NCBI RefSeq assembly: GCF_003261235.1
Contig: NZ_CP030085.1
Span: 558,001 to 622,000, forward strand
Direction of reading: 5' to 3'
DNA length: 64,000 bases
From: Polynucleobacter paneuropaeus
GTDB lineage: Bacteria; Pseudomonadota; Gammaproteobacteria; Burkholderiales; Burkholderiaceae
This document shows positions 1 through 10,502 of the stretch, one piece after another. The position numbers and the translations under genes are program-made. Under the pieces are notes generated by a model. That model did not search any database, had not been told where the DNA came from, and saw only the letters and a program-made list of their open reading frames with translations. The number at the start of each line of letters is the position of its first letter. Within the stretch, counting starts at the first letter, position 1.

Positions 1-926
1 AGATGAGCAAAGTACCAGACAGAGGGTGCGGATAAGCCAAGGTGCGGATCATTTGCTAGGAGGGGTTTGCCAGTATCGGTATGTTTACCGGCAATGGCCC
101 AGTTGTTCGAGCCGATACCTTCCTTGCCACCTGGAAAATATTCCATAGCCATTTTCATGGTCGGACTGATTGGGGCTTTACTTTGCTGCTCTTGCTGTTT
201 TTGCTTATAGATGCCCATGTCTTGATACAACTTGGCAAAGTCCATTTTTGTGACTTGCTCGCCAGAGTCATAGGGCGGCATAACTTCCCAGATCTGTTTA
301 GTGCTGAGATATTGTGAGAGTTCAAAGCGTTGTACCTCACGTTGCCAATTGCCACCCAGATCCAAATCCATCATTAGCATCCAGGCTAGACTATCACTCG
401 GAGTCCAATAGCCTGGTTTTGATGCTGTTAGAAAGTATTCAATGGGTAAAGCCCAACCCAATTGCGCATTGCCGGTATTGACGCCGTCAGCATAAGCTTG
501 CAATAAACGTTTAGCTTCAACCGGGTATCGATCGAACTGTCTCTCAGCAGCATGTTTAATACCCAGGGTTCGTAAAAAGTGATCAACTGGAACGGTTTCG
601 CCCCCAAGAATTTCTGAGAGGCGACCACTCGCAATGCGGCGATTCATTTCCATTTGCCAGGAGCGTTCAGTAGCATGTAAATAACCAAGGGCAAATAAAG
701 CATCAGCTGAATTGTTAGCTTTGATATGGGGAATATCCGCCTCATCAAAAGTAATGAGGACTTTATCGTCTATGCCTCTGAAGCTGCGTTTGCCAGAAAT
801 ATTAGATTGTGCTGAGAGCAGATAAAACACGATGGCAAATGCAGCGATTGCAAGAGTTGCACCTAAAATCATCAGGGCGACTCTCAAGAAGGGGGTAAAA
901 CCCTTGAATTCAAAAAAGCGTTTCAT
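1..926 (-). CDS. Penicillin acylase family (S45) N-terminal hydrolase, 3' part outside the window
   Basis: About 308 residues are visible, from the ATG to the window edge, with no stop. Residues about 13-37 form a membrane segment or uncleaved signal, so the enzyme probably acts in the periplasm. The Ntn-hydrolase precursor layout is present: an alpha-chain region containing LGYLHATERSWQMEM, a spacer, then GSNNWAIAG, in which Ser273 would be the N-terminal nucleophile of the beta chain after self-cleavage. NDPHLGLSAPSVWY follows and is typical of the beta-chain start. The family hydrolyses amides such as penicillins, acyl-homoserine lactones or other acylated amines; the substrate cannot be told here. 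It is transcribed away from the tRNA-Leu gene and may be monocistronic. Family is confident, substrate unknown. Confidence 0.85.
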   Translation of the reverse strand, partial: MKRFFEFKGFTPFLRVALMILGATLAIAAFAIVFYLLSAQSNISGKRSFRGIDDKVLITFDEADIPHIKANNSADALFALGYLHATERSWQMEMNRRIASGRLSEILGGETVPVDHFLRTLGIKHAAERQFDRYPVEAKRLLQAYADGVNTGNAQLGWALPIEYFLTASKPGYWTPSDSLAWMLMMDLDLGGNWQREVQRFELSQYLSTKQIWEVMPPYDSGEQVTKMDFAKLYQDMGIYKQKQQEQQSKAPISPTMKMAMEYFPGGKEGIGSNNWAIAGKHTDTGKPLLANDPHLGLSAPSVWYFAH

Positions 927-1063
927 GTTGATAGTTTAGTGGTTTTGAAACTCCTCTTGCTTGTAAGAAGCCCTCTAGACGGGGCTCTACAGAGGAAAAC
1001 CCCTTCCGCATGCTAAAATTCGCATGTCTTGATTTATTAGCGCGGCAGTTTCTGCTAGTGCGA

Positions 1064-1152
1064 GCCCGAGTGGTGAAATCGGTAGACACAGCAGATTTAA
1101 AATCTGCCGACTCAAAAAAGTCGTGCCGGTTCGATTCCGGCCTCGGGCACCA
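1064..1152 (+). tRNA. tRNA-Leu (anticodon UAA)
   Basis: The acceptor arms GCCCGAG and CTCGGGC pair fully and are followed by discriminator A and an encoded CCA. The anticodon stem GCAGA/TCTGC holds the loop TTTAAAA, giving anticodon UAA. A long variable arm and the TTCGATTCC T-loop fit a class II leucine tRNA. TGCTAAAAT about 50 nt upstream may be its -10 element. Confidence 0.97.
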
Positions 1153-1161
1153 CGGTTGGAT

Positions 1162-1650
1162 ATGAGCTTACAAAAGCGCACAATTAACTTCGCATTACAA
1201 ATCAGCCTGATTGGCTTCGCAGGCGCTTATGCAATCGCCAAAGCAGAAACGATTGCATTTACTTGCGTTCGTTCTGAGGGGGCTTACTCCGAAGCGTATG
1301 ATCTGAAAATCGTTCTGCCTGATCCCAAAAATCCCAAAGCAAAAGCCAAAGTCTATTTAGATGAGCGCGATCTTGATCAGCGTGACGAGCAGGGCTATCA
1401 AGAAGTCAAGAACGTCCAGGTCAACAAAAGTACGGTCTCTTTTTTAACAGATACCTATTTTGAGTCTGAAGTATTTGATGGTGTGAAGTATCCGCCTGGA
1501 ACAGTCGTGGCAAGCACCACGATCCAACGGGAAACTGGTCAGCTAAAAAGAGTTGAAACGATTAAGGCCGGGATTCTGGCTAAAACTATGGGTGAGGGCA
1601 CAAAGACCTATACCGAAAAATGTGGGCCAGTAGTTAATCCGGCTCAGTAA
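1162..1650 (+). CDS. Hypothetical secreted protein, 162 aa
   Basis: I do not recognise this family. The first 28 residues form a classic signal peptide (basic start, hydrophobic core, cleavage near AIAKA), so it is probably periplasmic. Two cysteines, in FTC near residue 37 and EKCGP near the end, could form a disulfide. The middle is rich in lysine, aspartate and beta-strand-like stretches. An upstream in-frame start would lie inside the tRNA-Leu gene, so the ATG ten bases after the tRNA is preferred. Its 3' end overlaps the end of convergent exbD by 17 bp. Confidence 0.7.
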   Translation: MSLQKRTINFALQISLIGFAGAYAIAKAETIAFTCVRSEGAYSEAYDLKIVLPDPKNPKAKAKVYLDERDLDQRDEQGYQEVKNVQVNKSTVSFLTDTYFESEVFDGVKYPPGTVVASTTIQRETGQLKRVETIKAGILAKTMGEGTKTYTEKCGPVVNPAQ

Positions 1651-2047
1651 TAAAGCCCAACTTTGTAAGGCCCGCTCTTTTGGAGGCAGCCAATACCTTA
1701 GCGACATAATCGTATTGCACTGATTTATCAGCCCGCAAGTTAATTTCAGGTTGTGGATCTTCTTGCGATGCTTTGTCTGCATTTTCGTTATAGGCTTTTA
1801 GGGTAACCGGAGTGCTATTCCAATAGATTTGACCCTTAGCATCAATCGATACTTGAACTGATTCAGGCTTGACTTCATTGCGCACGCTATTGGCTTTGGG
1901 CAAATCGACTTTCACTGCCTGCTGAATTACGGGGAGCGTAATGATGAAGATGATCAAGAGTACCAACATGACGTCTACCATCGGCGTCATATTGATCTCC
2001 GACATGATGCTATCTTCGTTTTGATCGTTCTGAACGTTAAAAGACAT
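1634..2047 (-). CDS. exbD: ExbD/TolR-family biopolymer transport protein
   Basis: This is the proton-channel partner of ExbB in the TonB energy-transducing complex, which passes the proton-motive force to TonB-dependent outer-membrane receptors. A short cytoplasmic start is followed by one membrane helix at about residues 22-42. It begins NMTPMVDVMLVLL, and Asp25 matches the essential membrane aspartate of the family. The rest is a periplasmic domain. At 137 residues it has the usual length. It is last in a murI-tonB-exbB-exbD run on the minus strand, separated from exbB by 2 nt. TolR is the alternative, but the tonB neighbour favours ExbD. Confidence 0.92.
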   Translation of the reverse strand: MSFNVQNDQNEDSIMSEINMTPMVDVMLVLLIIFIITLPVIQQAVKVDLPKANSVRNEVKPESVQVSIDAKGQIYWNSTPVTLKAYNENADKASQEDPQPEINLRADKSVQYDYVAKVLAASKRAGLTKLGFITEPD

Positions 2048-2049
2048 GC

Positions 2050-2742
2050 TTATTCTCCGGACTTCACGCGTGCACCGGTCACGAAATAAGCCAATAGATC
2101 GTTACCAAAGCGATTTAGATCGGCAATTTGCAATTTATTGGCACGATTGATCGCGTTAAAGCTCAGAACTGCTGGGATCGCTACCGATAAGCCGAGTGCA
2201 GTCATGATCAAAGCTTCACCGATCGGACCGGCAACTTGATCGATCTGCGCACTACCTGAGCTACTGATTGAAATCAAGGCGTGATAGATGCCCCATACCG
2301 TTCCAAATAAGCCTACGAATGGAGCAATCGCGCCAGTTGATCCCAAAAAAGTTAACCCCTTCTGAAATTGCGCCGCCACACCATCGATACTATTTTTGAT
2401 GCTGCGGGCCATCCACTCAGAGTAGTTCAGAGTTTGGAGTAACTCGCGATGATTGGTGGATTGACTTTGATGGTGGATCGATGCCGATGAAGCTTCCTTA
2501 GCAATCTTGTAATAGGGATTAAAGCTGCCATTACTAAAGCTATGGAGACCATCCTCATACGAAGTGGCACGCCAAAAGCGTTCTACTTCAGGCATGAGCT
2601 TGCGGAGTTTGCGTAGATCCCAGAGGTGATTAAAAAGAATGACCCAGGTCACGATCGAGCATGTCAACAAAATGATGCCGACAAAGCGCGTAGCGAAGTC
2701 ACCTGTGATCCAAAGATTAGCGATGCCAAATGGAGTATGCAT
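2050..2742 (-). CDS. exbB: MotA/TolQ/ExbB proton channel family protein
   Basis: This is the inner-membrane scaffold of the TonB-ExbB-ExbD complex, forming the proton-conducting pentamer around ExbD. There is one hydrophobic segment near residues 15-35 and two more in the C-terminal half. The second half contains the family block GLFGTVWGIYHAL, then EALIMTALGLSVAIPAV with the pore-lining threonine and small residues. At 230 residues it is normal for ExbB. It sits 4 nt downstream of tonB and 2 nt upstream of exbD, so the three subunits are almost certainly made from one transcript. Confidence 0.93.
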   Translation of the reverse strand: MHTPFGIANLWITGDFATRFVGIILLTCSIVTWVILFNHLWDLRKLRKLMPEVERFWRATSYEDGLHSFSNGSFNPYYKIAKEASSASIHHQSQSTNHRELLQTLNYSEWMARSIKNSIDGVAAQFQKGLTFLGSTGAIAPFVGLFGTVWGIYHALISISSSGSAQIDQVAGPIGEALIMTALGLSVAIPAVLSFNAINRANKLQIADLNRFGNDLLAYFVTGARVKSGE

Positions 2743-2746
2743 AAGA

Positions 2747-3466
2747 TTAATTTTTCAGATTGAATTTGATTAAAAGGTTGGTAGAAATTCTGCTAGGTAC
2801 ACCATTGACTAAATACGGCTTGAAACGATAACGTTGCCCGATCTCTTCTGCAGCACGATCTAAGCGAGGAAAATTACTAGAACGAAGTAGGGCGACATCT
2901 TCTACATTCCCTGCTTGATCAATAATGAGACGAACCACCACAGCGCCTTGCTCTCCTGAACGTTTAGAGAAGGAAGGGTAGTAGGCATCTGCATCAGGCT
3001 CATAAACGACTTCGAGTTTACCAATGTCAGTTTGAATCGGAGTACCAGTTGCTCCTGGCGCAGACGCAGGTGCTACAGCAGCATTGGGCGGGGTGCTGCT
3101 TGGAGCCTGTTGACTGCTCTGAGGCGCCGGCGGAGAACTTTGTTGCTGAGTTTGCGGTGGCTTAGGAGTTTGACTGGATTTATCTTGAGTCGTTTTCTCT
3201 TTGGGCTGCGGCTTAGGTGATGGCGGGGTTGGTGGCTTAGCGGGTTTTGGGGGAGGCGTTACAGGTTTTGAAGCAGCAGGAGGCGCCGCTGCTGGTGAGA
3301 CTAGATTCACTGCGACACGTTCTTCGTCTGGAGTATCTGCAGTGAAATGAAATTTCAGAAGACTGAGCAAAGGCAAGCAATGCATCAAGAGCACAATCAA
3401 AATGATCGTACGTTCCGTTTTGTTAAACGGCAGATGTGCATCGAGGCGATTGAGTAGAGTTCCCAT
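2747..3466 (-). CDS. tonB: Energy transducer TonB
   Basis: TonB spans the periplasm and couples ExbBD energy to outer-membrane receptors for siderophores, heme or cobalamin. An N-terminal membrane anchor lies at about residues 19-40. A long proline-, lysine- and glutamine-rich stretch at roughly 55-135 fits the periplasm-spanning rod. The C-terminal TonB domain follows at about 150-239, with the conserved YP start, a GAVVVRLIID strand and a terminal LIKFNL strand. The start codon overlaps the murI stop by one base (TAATG), indicating translational coupling. No TonB-dependent receptor lies in the window. Confidence 0.93.
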   Translation of the reverse strand: MGTLLNRLDAHLPFNKTERTIILIVLLMHCLPLLSLLKFHFTADTPDEERVAVNLVSPAAAPPAASKPVTPPPKPAKPPTPPSPKPQPKEKTTQDKSSQTPKPPQTQQQSSPPAPQSSQQAPSSTPPNAAVAPASAPGATGTPIQTDIGKLEVVYEPDADAYYPSFSKRSGEQGAVVVRLIIDQAGNVEDVALLRSSNFPRLDRAAEEIGQRYRFKPYLVNGVPSRISTNLLIKFNLKN

Positions 3467-4287
3467 TAAGACCTTAGATCGCTTAAGAGAGCAGCACTAA
3501 GACGATGGGCTTGTAAATCAGTTGACATCAATTCTTCAGCCATTTTCAATAGTTTTGTTTCATCCTTACTGCTTATAAAACAGACTGAGCCAGCATCCGT
3601 ATTAGCCCAATCCTGCTTTCGAGGATATTTTGCCTCAAGCTGCCGCTTAAGCTGGCGAACTACTGCTTCACTGGTATCTATCAGCGTAATCGACTCTCCC
3701 AAGAGCATTCGAATCGATTGCCGCAGAAAAGGGTAGTGCGTACAACCTAAAACCAGAGTATCAGCACCCGCTTCTTGAATCGGTAGTAAATGGGTGGCTA
3801 AAAGCTCAAGCGTTTTAGAATCATCTGCAGAGCCTGCTTCAATTAAGGGCACTAAACCAGCCCCAGCCTGTTTAATGATTCGACAGTGAGCAGGTAAGGT
3901 GGCAAGTAAGGCATTGAACTTATCGCTATTGAGAGTGGCTTCCGTAGCTAAGACGCCGACAATTCCATTTTGAGTTTGCATCGCCGCAGGTTTGATACCT
4001 GGCTCAACCCCAATGATGGGGATCTCACTCAATTCCGTTCGAATCTTCGCAATCGCTTCCGCAGTAGCGGTATTGCAAGCCACCACAATCGCATCACAGC
4101 CTTCTTGCACTAAGTGACGACATAGCGCAAGACTTCTAGCGCTGATCCACTCACTGGATTTTTCACCATAAGGCGCGTTAGCAGAGTCCGCTAGGTAGAT
4201 ATAGTCATGCTCTGGCAATTGATGAAGGGCTTCATCCAAAATGGATAAGCCCCCTACACCAGAATCAAATACGCCGATGAGTGCCAA
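3466..4287 (-). CDS. murI: Glutamate racemase
   Basis: It interconverts L- and D-glutamate to supply D-Glu for peptidoglycan in the cytoplasm. The two catalytic cysteines are visible at Cys71 (VACNTATA) and Cys182 (LGCTHYP), and the N-terminal FDSGVGGLSI substrate loop is intact. Length (273 aa) is typical. It heads the murI-tonB-exbB-exbD run and starts 26 bp downstream of the fumarase stop, so it may also receive read-through from that gene. Confidence 0.97.
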   Translation of the reverse strand: MALIGVFDSGVGGLSILDEALHQLPEHDYIYLADSANAPYGEKSSEWISARSLALCRHLVQEGCDAIVVACNTATAEAIAKIRTELSEIPIIGVEPGIKPAAMQTQNGIVGVLATEATLNSDKFNALLATLPAHCRIIKQAGAGLVPLIEAGSADDSKTLELLATHLLPIQEAGADTLVLGCTHYPFLRQSIRMLLGESITLIDTSEAVVRQLKRQLEAKYPRKQDWANTDAGSVCFISSKDETKLLKMAEELMSTDLQAHRLSAALLSDLRS

Positions 4288-4313
4288 GTCATTGATCCAA
4301 AGAGATTACAAGC

Positions 4314-5837
4314 TTAAGCGATCGTGACCGGGATATTACCGATCTTTGCCGACCACTCTTTAGGTCCTTCGATATGCATCGATAGGCCCTGAGAATCTAC
4401 TGCGACTGTGACGGGCATATCTTTTACTTCGAACTCATAAATTGCTTCCATGCCTAGATCAGCAAAAGCCAGAACGCGTGACTTTTGAATTGCTTTAGAG
4501 ACGAGATAAGCTGCGCCCCCAACCGCCATCAGATACGCGGAGTGATGTTTTTTAATGGCTTCAATCGCTACTGGGCCTCGTTCGGCTTTACCAATCATGG
4601 CAATAAGTCCAGTCTTTGCAAGCATCATCTCAGTAAATTTATCCATTCGCGTCGAAGTGGTGGGGCCGGCTGGACCAACAACTTCATCTCGGACAGGATC
4701 AACTGGGCCAACGTAATAGATTACGCGGTTCTTAAAACTCACAGGAAGTTCTTCACCTTTAGCGAGCATGTCCTGAATGCGCTTGTGAGCAGCATCACGA
4801 CCTGTCAAAATTTTGCCATTCAATAACAGTGTGTCACCGAGTTTCCAGTTAGCCACTTCTTCTGGCGTAAGGGTATCGAGATTAACGCGTTTGGACTTTT
4901 GAGCATCTGGAGTCCAGGTGACAGCAGGCCAATCAGACAAAGATGGCTTCTCAAATACTGCAGGGCCATCACCATGTAAGTGGAAATGAATATGGCGAGT
5001 CGCTGCACAGTTCGGAATCATGGCAACGGGTAATGAAGCAGCATGCGTTGGATAGTCCAGGATCTTCACATCAAGTACGGTGGCTAAACCACCTAGGCCT
5101 TGCGCACCAATGCCCAGTTTATTGACCTTCTCATAGAGCTCAAGACGGAGTTCGTCAACGCGGTTCTTTGGACCACTAGCGATCAGCTCTTGAATATCAA
5201 CGGGTCCCATCAATGATTCTTTGGCAAGCAGCATTGCTTTTTCTGGAGTGCCCCCAATACCAATTCCTAAAATACCCGGAGGGCACCAACCGGCACCCAT
5301 GGTGGGAACGGTTTTCAAAACCCAGTCGACGATTGAGTCAGAAGGATTGAGCATCACCATCTTGGCCTTGTTCTCAGATCCGCCCCCTTTGGCTGCGCAA
5401 ATTACTTCGACATCATCGCCGGGTACGATTTCATAATGGATGACTGCAGGTGTGTTGTCGCCAGTATTACGACGTTTACCAGCGGGATCTGCTAACACTG
5501 AAGCGCGCAAGGTATTGTCGGGGTTGAGATAGGCGCGACGCACGCCTTCATTCACCATATCGCTCACACTCATGCTGGCATCTGCCCATTGCACATTCAT
5601 GCCAATTTTTAGAAAGACCACGGCAATGCCGGTGTCCTGACACATCGGACGATGACCTTCAGCACACATCCGACTATTCGTCAAAATCTGAGCAATTGCG
5701 TCTTTAGCGGCGGCCCCTTGCTCGAGTTCATAAGCACGACCCATGGCCTGAATAAAGTCCTTAGGGTGGTAGTAGGAGATGAACTGAAAGGCATCCGCAA
5801 TGCTTTGGATGAGGTCGTTTTGTTTGATCTTAGTCAT
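4314..5837 (-). CDS. fumA: Class I (iron-sulfur) fumarate hydratase
   Basis: It hydrates fumarate to malate in the TCA cycle using a labile 4Fe-4S cluster. The sequence carries the class I layout: an alpha domain with RPMCQDTG (Cys66), the GGGSENKAKM block, GAGWCPPGILGIG, and PNCAATRHIHFHL with another probable cluster ligand. The C-terminal beta domain has GPTTSTRMDKFT and GAAYLVSKAI. At 507 aa it is a single-chain alpha-beta enzyme like FumA/FumB, not the split archaeal or tartrate-dehydratase form. It is divergently transcribed from acetyl-CoA synthetase. The exact symbol (fumA or fumB type) is not decided by the sequence. Confidence 0.93.
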   Translation of the reverse strand: MTKIKQNDLIQSIADAFQFISYYHPKDFIQAMGRAYELEQGAAAKDAIAQILTNSRMCAEGHRPMCQDTGIAVVFLKIGMNVQWADASMSVSDMVNEGVRRAYLNPDNTLRASVLADPAGKRRNTGDNTPAVIHYEIVPGDDVEVICAAKGGGSENKAKMVMLNPSDSIVDWVLKTVPTMGAGWCPPGILGIGIGGTPEKAMLLAKESLMGPVDIQELIASGPKNRVDELRLELYEKVNKLGIGAQGLGGLATVLDVKILDYPTHAASLPVAMIPNCAATRHIHFHLHGDGPAVFEKPSLSDWPAVTWTPDAQKSKRVNLDTLTPEEVANWKLGDTLLLNGKILTGRDAAHKRIQDMLAKGEELPVSFKNRVIYYVGPVDPVRDEVVGPAGPTTSTRMDKFTEMMLAKTGLIAMIGKAERGPVAIEAIKKHHSAYLMAVGGAAYLVSKAIQKSRVLAFADLGMEAIYEFEVKDMPVTVAVDSQGLSMHIEGPKEWSAKIGNIPVTIA

Positions 5838-5860
5838 AGTTTTTCACTCAAATTTGTCAG

Positions 5861-5888
5861 GTTTGCCATATTTTAAGGGTTTGCCATA
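5861..5888. repeat. Direct repeat GTTTGCCATA, 18-bp period, in the fumarase-acs intergenic region
   Basis: GTTTGCCATA occurs at 5861-5870 and again at 5879-5888 on the same strand, so the period is 18 bp. It lies just upstream of fumarase, in the divergent promoter region shared with acetyl-CoA synthetase. Tandem decamers here could be a regulator site, but this is inferred from position only. Confidence 0.35.
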
Positions 5889-5982
5889 GAGCAAATCCCC
5901 CGTTTTTTCACTTATCTTCTAGGGTCTAGAGGATACATCCCCCCAGAGGCTAATTAGAGTTAATTCATAGAGGGCATTGAGC

Positions 5983-7956
<1,974 letters not shown>

Positions 7957-8003
7957 GTCTTTCTAAGACACACCCTTTCGGGAACCGTATAATCGTGGGT
8001 TCC

Positions 8004-8094
8004 GGAAGGGTGGATGAGCGGTTTAAGTCACACGCCTGGAAAGCGTGCGTAGGTTAATAGCCTACCGCGGGTTCGAATCCCGCCTCTTCCGCCA
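8004..8094 (+). tRNA. tRNA-Ser (anticodon GGA), integration target of the island
   Basis: Acceptor arms GGAAGGG and CTCTTCC pair (one G-U), followed by discriminator G and CCA. The anticodon stem CACGC/GCGTG holds CTGGAAA, giving GGA. The long variable arm is typical of serine tRNAs. TATAAT at 7988-7993 is a good -10 element and sits inside an inverted repeat (GGAACC/GGTTCC). The last 18 bases recur, with one mismatch, at the far end of the adjacent island. Confidence 0.97.
8077..8094 (+). repeat. Left attachment site (tRNA-Ser 3' end)
   Basis: The final 18 bases of tRNA-Ser(GGA), ATCCCGCC-T-CTTCCGCCA, match the segment at 17176-17193 except at 8085 (T here, C there). A tyrosine integrase gene lies next to the right copy, so this is the expected attL arrangement with the tRNA kept intact. 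Confidence 0.8.
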
Positions 8095-8102
8095 GTAGTA
8101 TA

Positions 8103-8140
8103 AAATCCTTGTAAATCAATGGTTTACGAGGATTTTTTTT
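8103..8140 (+). terminator. Rho-independent terminator after tRNA-Ser, inside the island
   Basis: Arms at 8103-8115 and 8123-8135 form a 13-bp stem with one G-U pair around a 7-nt loop, followed by a run of eight T. It ends tRNA transcription and insulates the island from upstream reading. Confidence 0.85.
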
Positions 8141-8145
8141 ATTGT

Positions 8146-8165
8146 TTCAACCCATATTTTCAACC
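8146..8165 (+). repeat. Candidate integrase arm-type site, left copy
   Basis: TTCAACCCA-tatt-TTCAACC is identical over 20 nt to 17093-17112 and in the same orientation. It is itself a tandem of the nonamer TTCAACCCA. Position just inside each island end suggests arm-type binding by the integrase or an excisionase. Confidence 0.5.
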
Positions 8166-8257
8166 AATATTAGCAAGTAGTTGTTCATGCTGAGAACAAA
8201 CTACTAATCCCTTTGCCTTTAGCCCCTCCCTTGTAAAAGTTATAAGCCAAAACTTCC

Positions 8258-8284
8258 TATAGTTTTTTGCTTAATAACCGTTAA
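8258..8284 (+). promoter_or_regulatory. Sigma-28 (FliA)-type promoter for the metalloprotease gene
   Basis: TATAGTTT, an 11-nt spacer, then ACCGTTAA matches the enterobacterial FliA consensus TAAAGTTT-N11-GCCGATAA at 13 of 16 positions with the exact spacer. It would start transcription about 95 nt ahead of the protease start codon. The match is weaker than the one before the flagellin gene, but the parallel position supports it. Confidence 0.55.
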
Positions 8285-8388
8285 AGCAGATAAGTCTCGA
8301 CTTATCTATTGCTGGGGAGTTGTGTTGCCGCTGAGGTTGCTTATTTCATCTCTAAGTATTTTTATTGCTTATCTTGAGGGTAAGTAGG

Positions 8389-10326
8389 GTGAACACAATC
8401 TTCTCAACTCAAAATACGTCAAACCTCATCTCAAAGACGTCTAGAGACCTCAAAATAAGTTCCACTGTAAATCCCTCTTTGCAAGACTCTAATAAAGTAG
8501 TGAAAGCATCTCCGGGGGTGGTTGTAAAGCTTTCAAGCTCTGCAAGTCTTCGTATTGCCTCTATTCCCGCTGCTTCTGCACCATCTACAGTAGATTCTGC
8601 TTCTGCAATCAGCACCTACGCTCGCGCCTCAAATAAAAAAACTGTTTCAGCTTTTACTATCTCAGATACCGCGCAAAATATTTTCACAAACCTAGATGCT
8701 CTTCAGACCTTGGCTGCTGCTGGAAAGATTGCATCTATCAGTTTTAGTAATGGAACCCCAAAGTGGACTGTTGCCGCATCTAAATTTAAGAGCGATAAAG
8801 ACATACTTGCAAAACTTATGTCTGCCGTAGAGACGGTTACATTTGCTAAGTCTTTAAGTGCGTATAGAGTAACTCCTGGTTCTTCTGGAGGAGTCACAAT
8901 TGCGGGTGGAAGCGGAGTAGAGCCAACTTCATTAGCACTTACAACGGCTAAATTTCTTCAATTTAGTGATACTAAAGTAATTGCCAGTAGTGGAAATGCG
9001 AATGTTGATGCCATACTCAACATTGGAACGAAATATTGGTGGCAAGGTGGAAGTGCAGCTGTTATTAGCGGAAATAATATTACGACAGGCTTAAATTCTC
9101 TGGATTCAGCCAGTTCAAAACATACGCTCAACTATAGTTTTATGGGGGTAACAAAACCTACTCTTGTAACTGGAACTAATGCAGTTGGCTATGCGCCAAT
9201 GACAGAACCAGAAAAGACGGCAGTACGAGCAGCACTCGACTACCTGTCAACCCTTATTAACGTTACTTTTACTGATGTGAGTAATACCGCCACTACTGCA
9301 GATATTAGTTTTGGTCAAAATACCCAAGCTTCTAGTGCTGGGTATGCTAACTACCCCAATGGGAATGGTGCCAATCCTACTAGTTATCTATTCCTTGCTA
9401 AGAATCAAGCGACCAACCCACAAGGCTCCTCTTCAAATGGATTTAATTTGGGAACATATGGATGGGAAACAATCATTCATGAAATTGGTCATACGCTCGG
9501 CCTTAAGCATCCTGGAAACTACAATGCTGGAGGTGGTGGAACGGTGGGCCCCTATCTTCCAAGTGCGACTGATAATCGCCGCTATTCAAGCATGTCTTAT
9601 AACGACCCTGTGGCGTCGAAGTCAGTAACTGCATCAGGCAGTCAAACATCCAATAGATATTCTTATGGTTACTCAACAGAGGCGGTTAATCCATCAACTT
9701 ATGGGCTCTTTGATATAGCAGCCCTTCAGTTTCTGTACGGCGCTAACACGAATTCAACAGCCTCTACAATTACTGCAACGAATAATTACACTGATTTTCA
9801 AACAGTTTGGGCGCCTAATGGCGTCCAAGTTGACGCAAGTGCAACAACTACGTCTGATGTTTTTGACCTTCGTGCGGGATCTTTTAGTTCTATAGCTATT
9901 AAGTCAAAAACTGTTCAAACGGCGAATATTCAAGCTCAGCTTCAACAAAGTGGTTTAAATTCTGCGAATGCAGCGGCAGCTGCAACTAGCATCATGAAAA
10001 CTATAGTACCAAACGCAACGTCGATTAATCCTATATATGATGGTTTGAATAATCTTGCACTTAGTTATGGCAGTAAGTACTCTGAAGTTATTGGTGGTTC
10101 TGCAAATGATAGTTTTTATGCAAGCAATTATGCTGCTACGATTGATGGAGGTAGCGGAACAAACCAAGTTTGGCTGCCCGGTAGTGCGTCTGATTGGACG
10201 TTAACTGGATTGTCTCAGGCAACCTCCAAATCAAACTCGAACGTTGCTTTAACTCTGCGAAATATACAAGCAATCGGGTATTACAATGCCACCACAACAT
10301 CCATTACTCATTCGGCAGTGGCATAA
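8389..10326 (+). CDS. Serralysin-like zinc metalloprotease (M10 family), secreted
   Basis: The zinc-binding motif HEIGHTLGLKH has ligands at His364, His368 and His374, followed by the serralysin Met-turn SSMSYND (Met402). Next comes GLFDIAALQFLYGAN and a C-terminal segment with one degenerate RTX-like glycine-aspartate patch (VIGGSANDSF, then IDGGSGTNQ) near residue 570. There is no N-terminal signal peptide, as in proteins exported by type I or flagellar routes. The N-terminal 180 residues are Ser/Ala/Thr-rich and unrecognised. GTG at 8389 is preferred to the upstream in-frame TTG because GAGGG lies 8 nt ahead. A sigma-28-type promoter precedes it and no type I transporter is nearby. Protease family is confident; target and export route are inferred. 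Confidence 0.85.
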   Translation: MNTIFSTQNTSNLISKTSRDLKISSTVNPSLQDSNKVVKASPGVVVKLSSSASLRIASIPAASAPSTVDSASAISTYARASNKKTVSAFTISDTAQNIFTNLDALQTLAAAGKIASISFSNGTPKWTVAASKFKSDKDILAKLMSAVETVTFAKSLSAYRVTPGSSGGVTIAGGSGVEPTSLALTTAKFLQFSDTKVIASSGNANVDAILNIGTKYWWQGGSAAVISGNNITTGLNSLDSASSKHTLNYSFMGVTKPTLVTGTNAVGYAPMTEPEKTAVRAALDYLSTLINVTFTDVSNTATTADISFGQNTQASSAGYANYPNGNGANPTSYLFLAKNQATNPQGSSSNGFNLGTYGWETIIHEIGHTLGLKHPGNYNAGGGGTVGPYLPSATDNRRYSSMSYNDPVASKSVTASGSQTSNRYSYGYSTEAVNPSTYGLFDIAALQFLYGANTNSTASTITATNNYTDFQTVWAPNGVQVDASATTTSDVFDLRAGSFSSIAIKSKTVQTANIQAQLQQSGLNSANAAAAATSIMKTIVPNATSINPIYDGLNNLALSYGSKYSEVIGGSANDSFYASNYAATIDGGSGTNQVWLPGSASDWTLTGLSQATSKSNSNVALTLRNIQAIGYYNATTTSITHSAVA

Positions 10327-10502
10327 ACAGTAATTTTTAAAATAGGTAGTATTCAATAGATTAAAAATAATCAATATGCACTTAAACCCTTCAATTTTTT
10401 TTGGGTATTAGGCATAAATCTAAAATTGCGAATAGGCTAGTAATCCCCTCCAGAACCTTTACCTTCCACCACTTCTAGAACGCATTTAGAAGGGGTTTGG
10501 AG

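Noticed and set aside
4485..4826. 113-codon plus-strand frame inside fumarase
   Set aside because: Antisense shadow of a strongly conserved enzyme; no ribosome site or recognisable protein.
5977..5982. TTG as start of acetyl-CoA synthetase
   Set aside because: The ATG two codons later has better spacing from AGAGGG.
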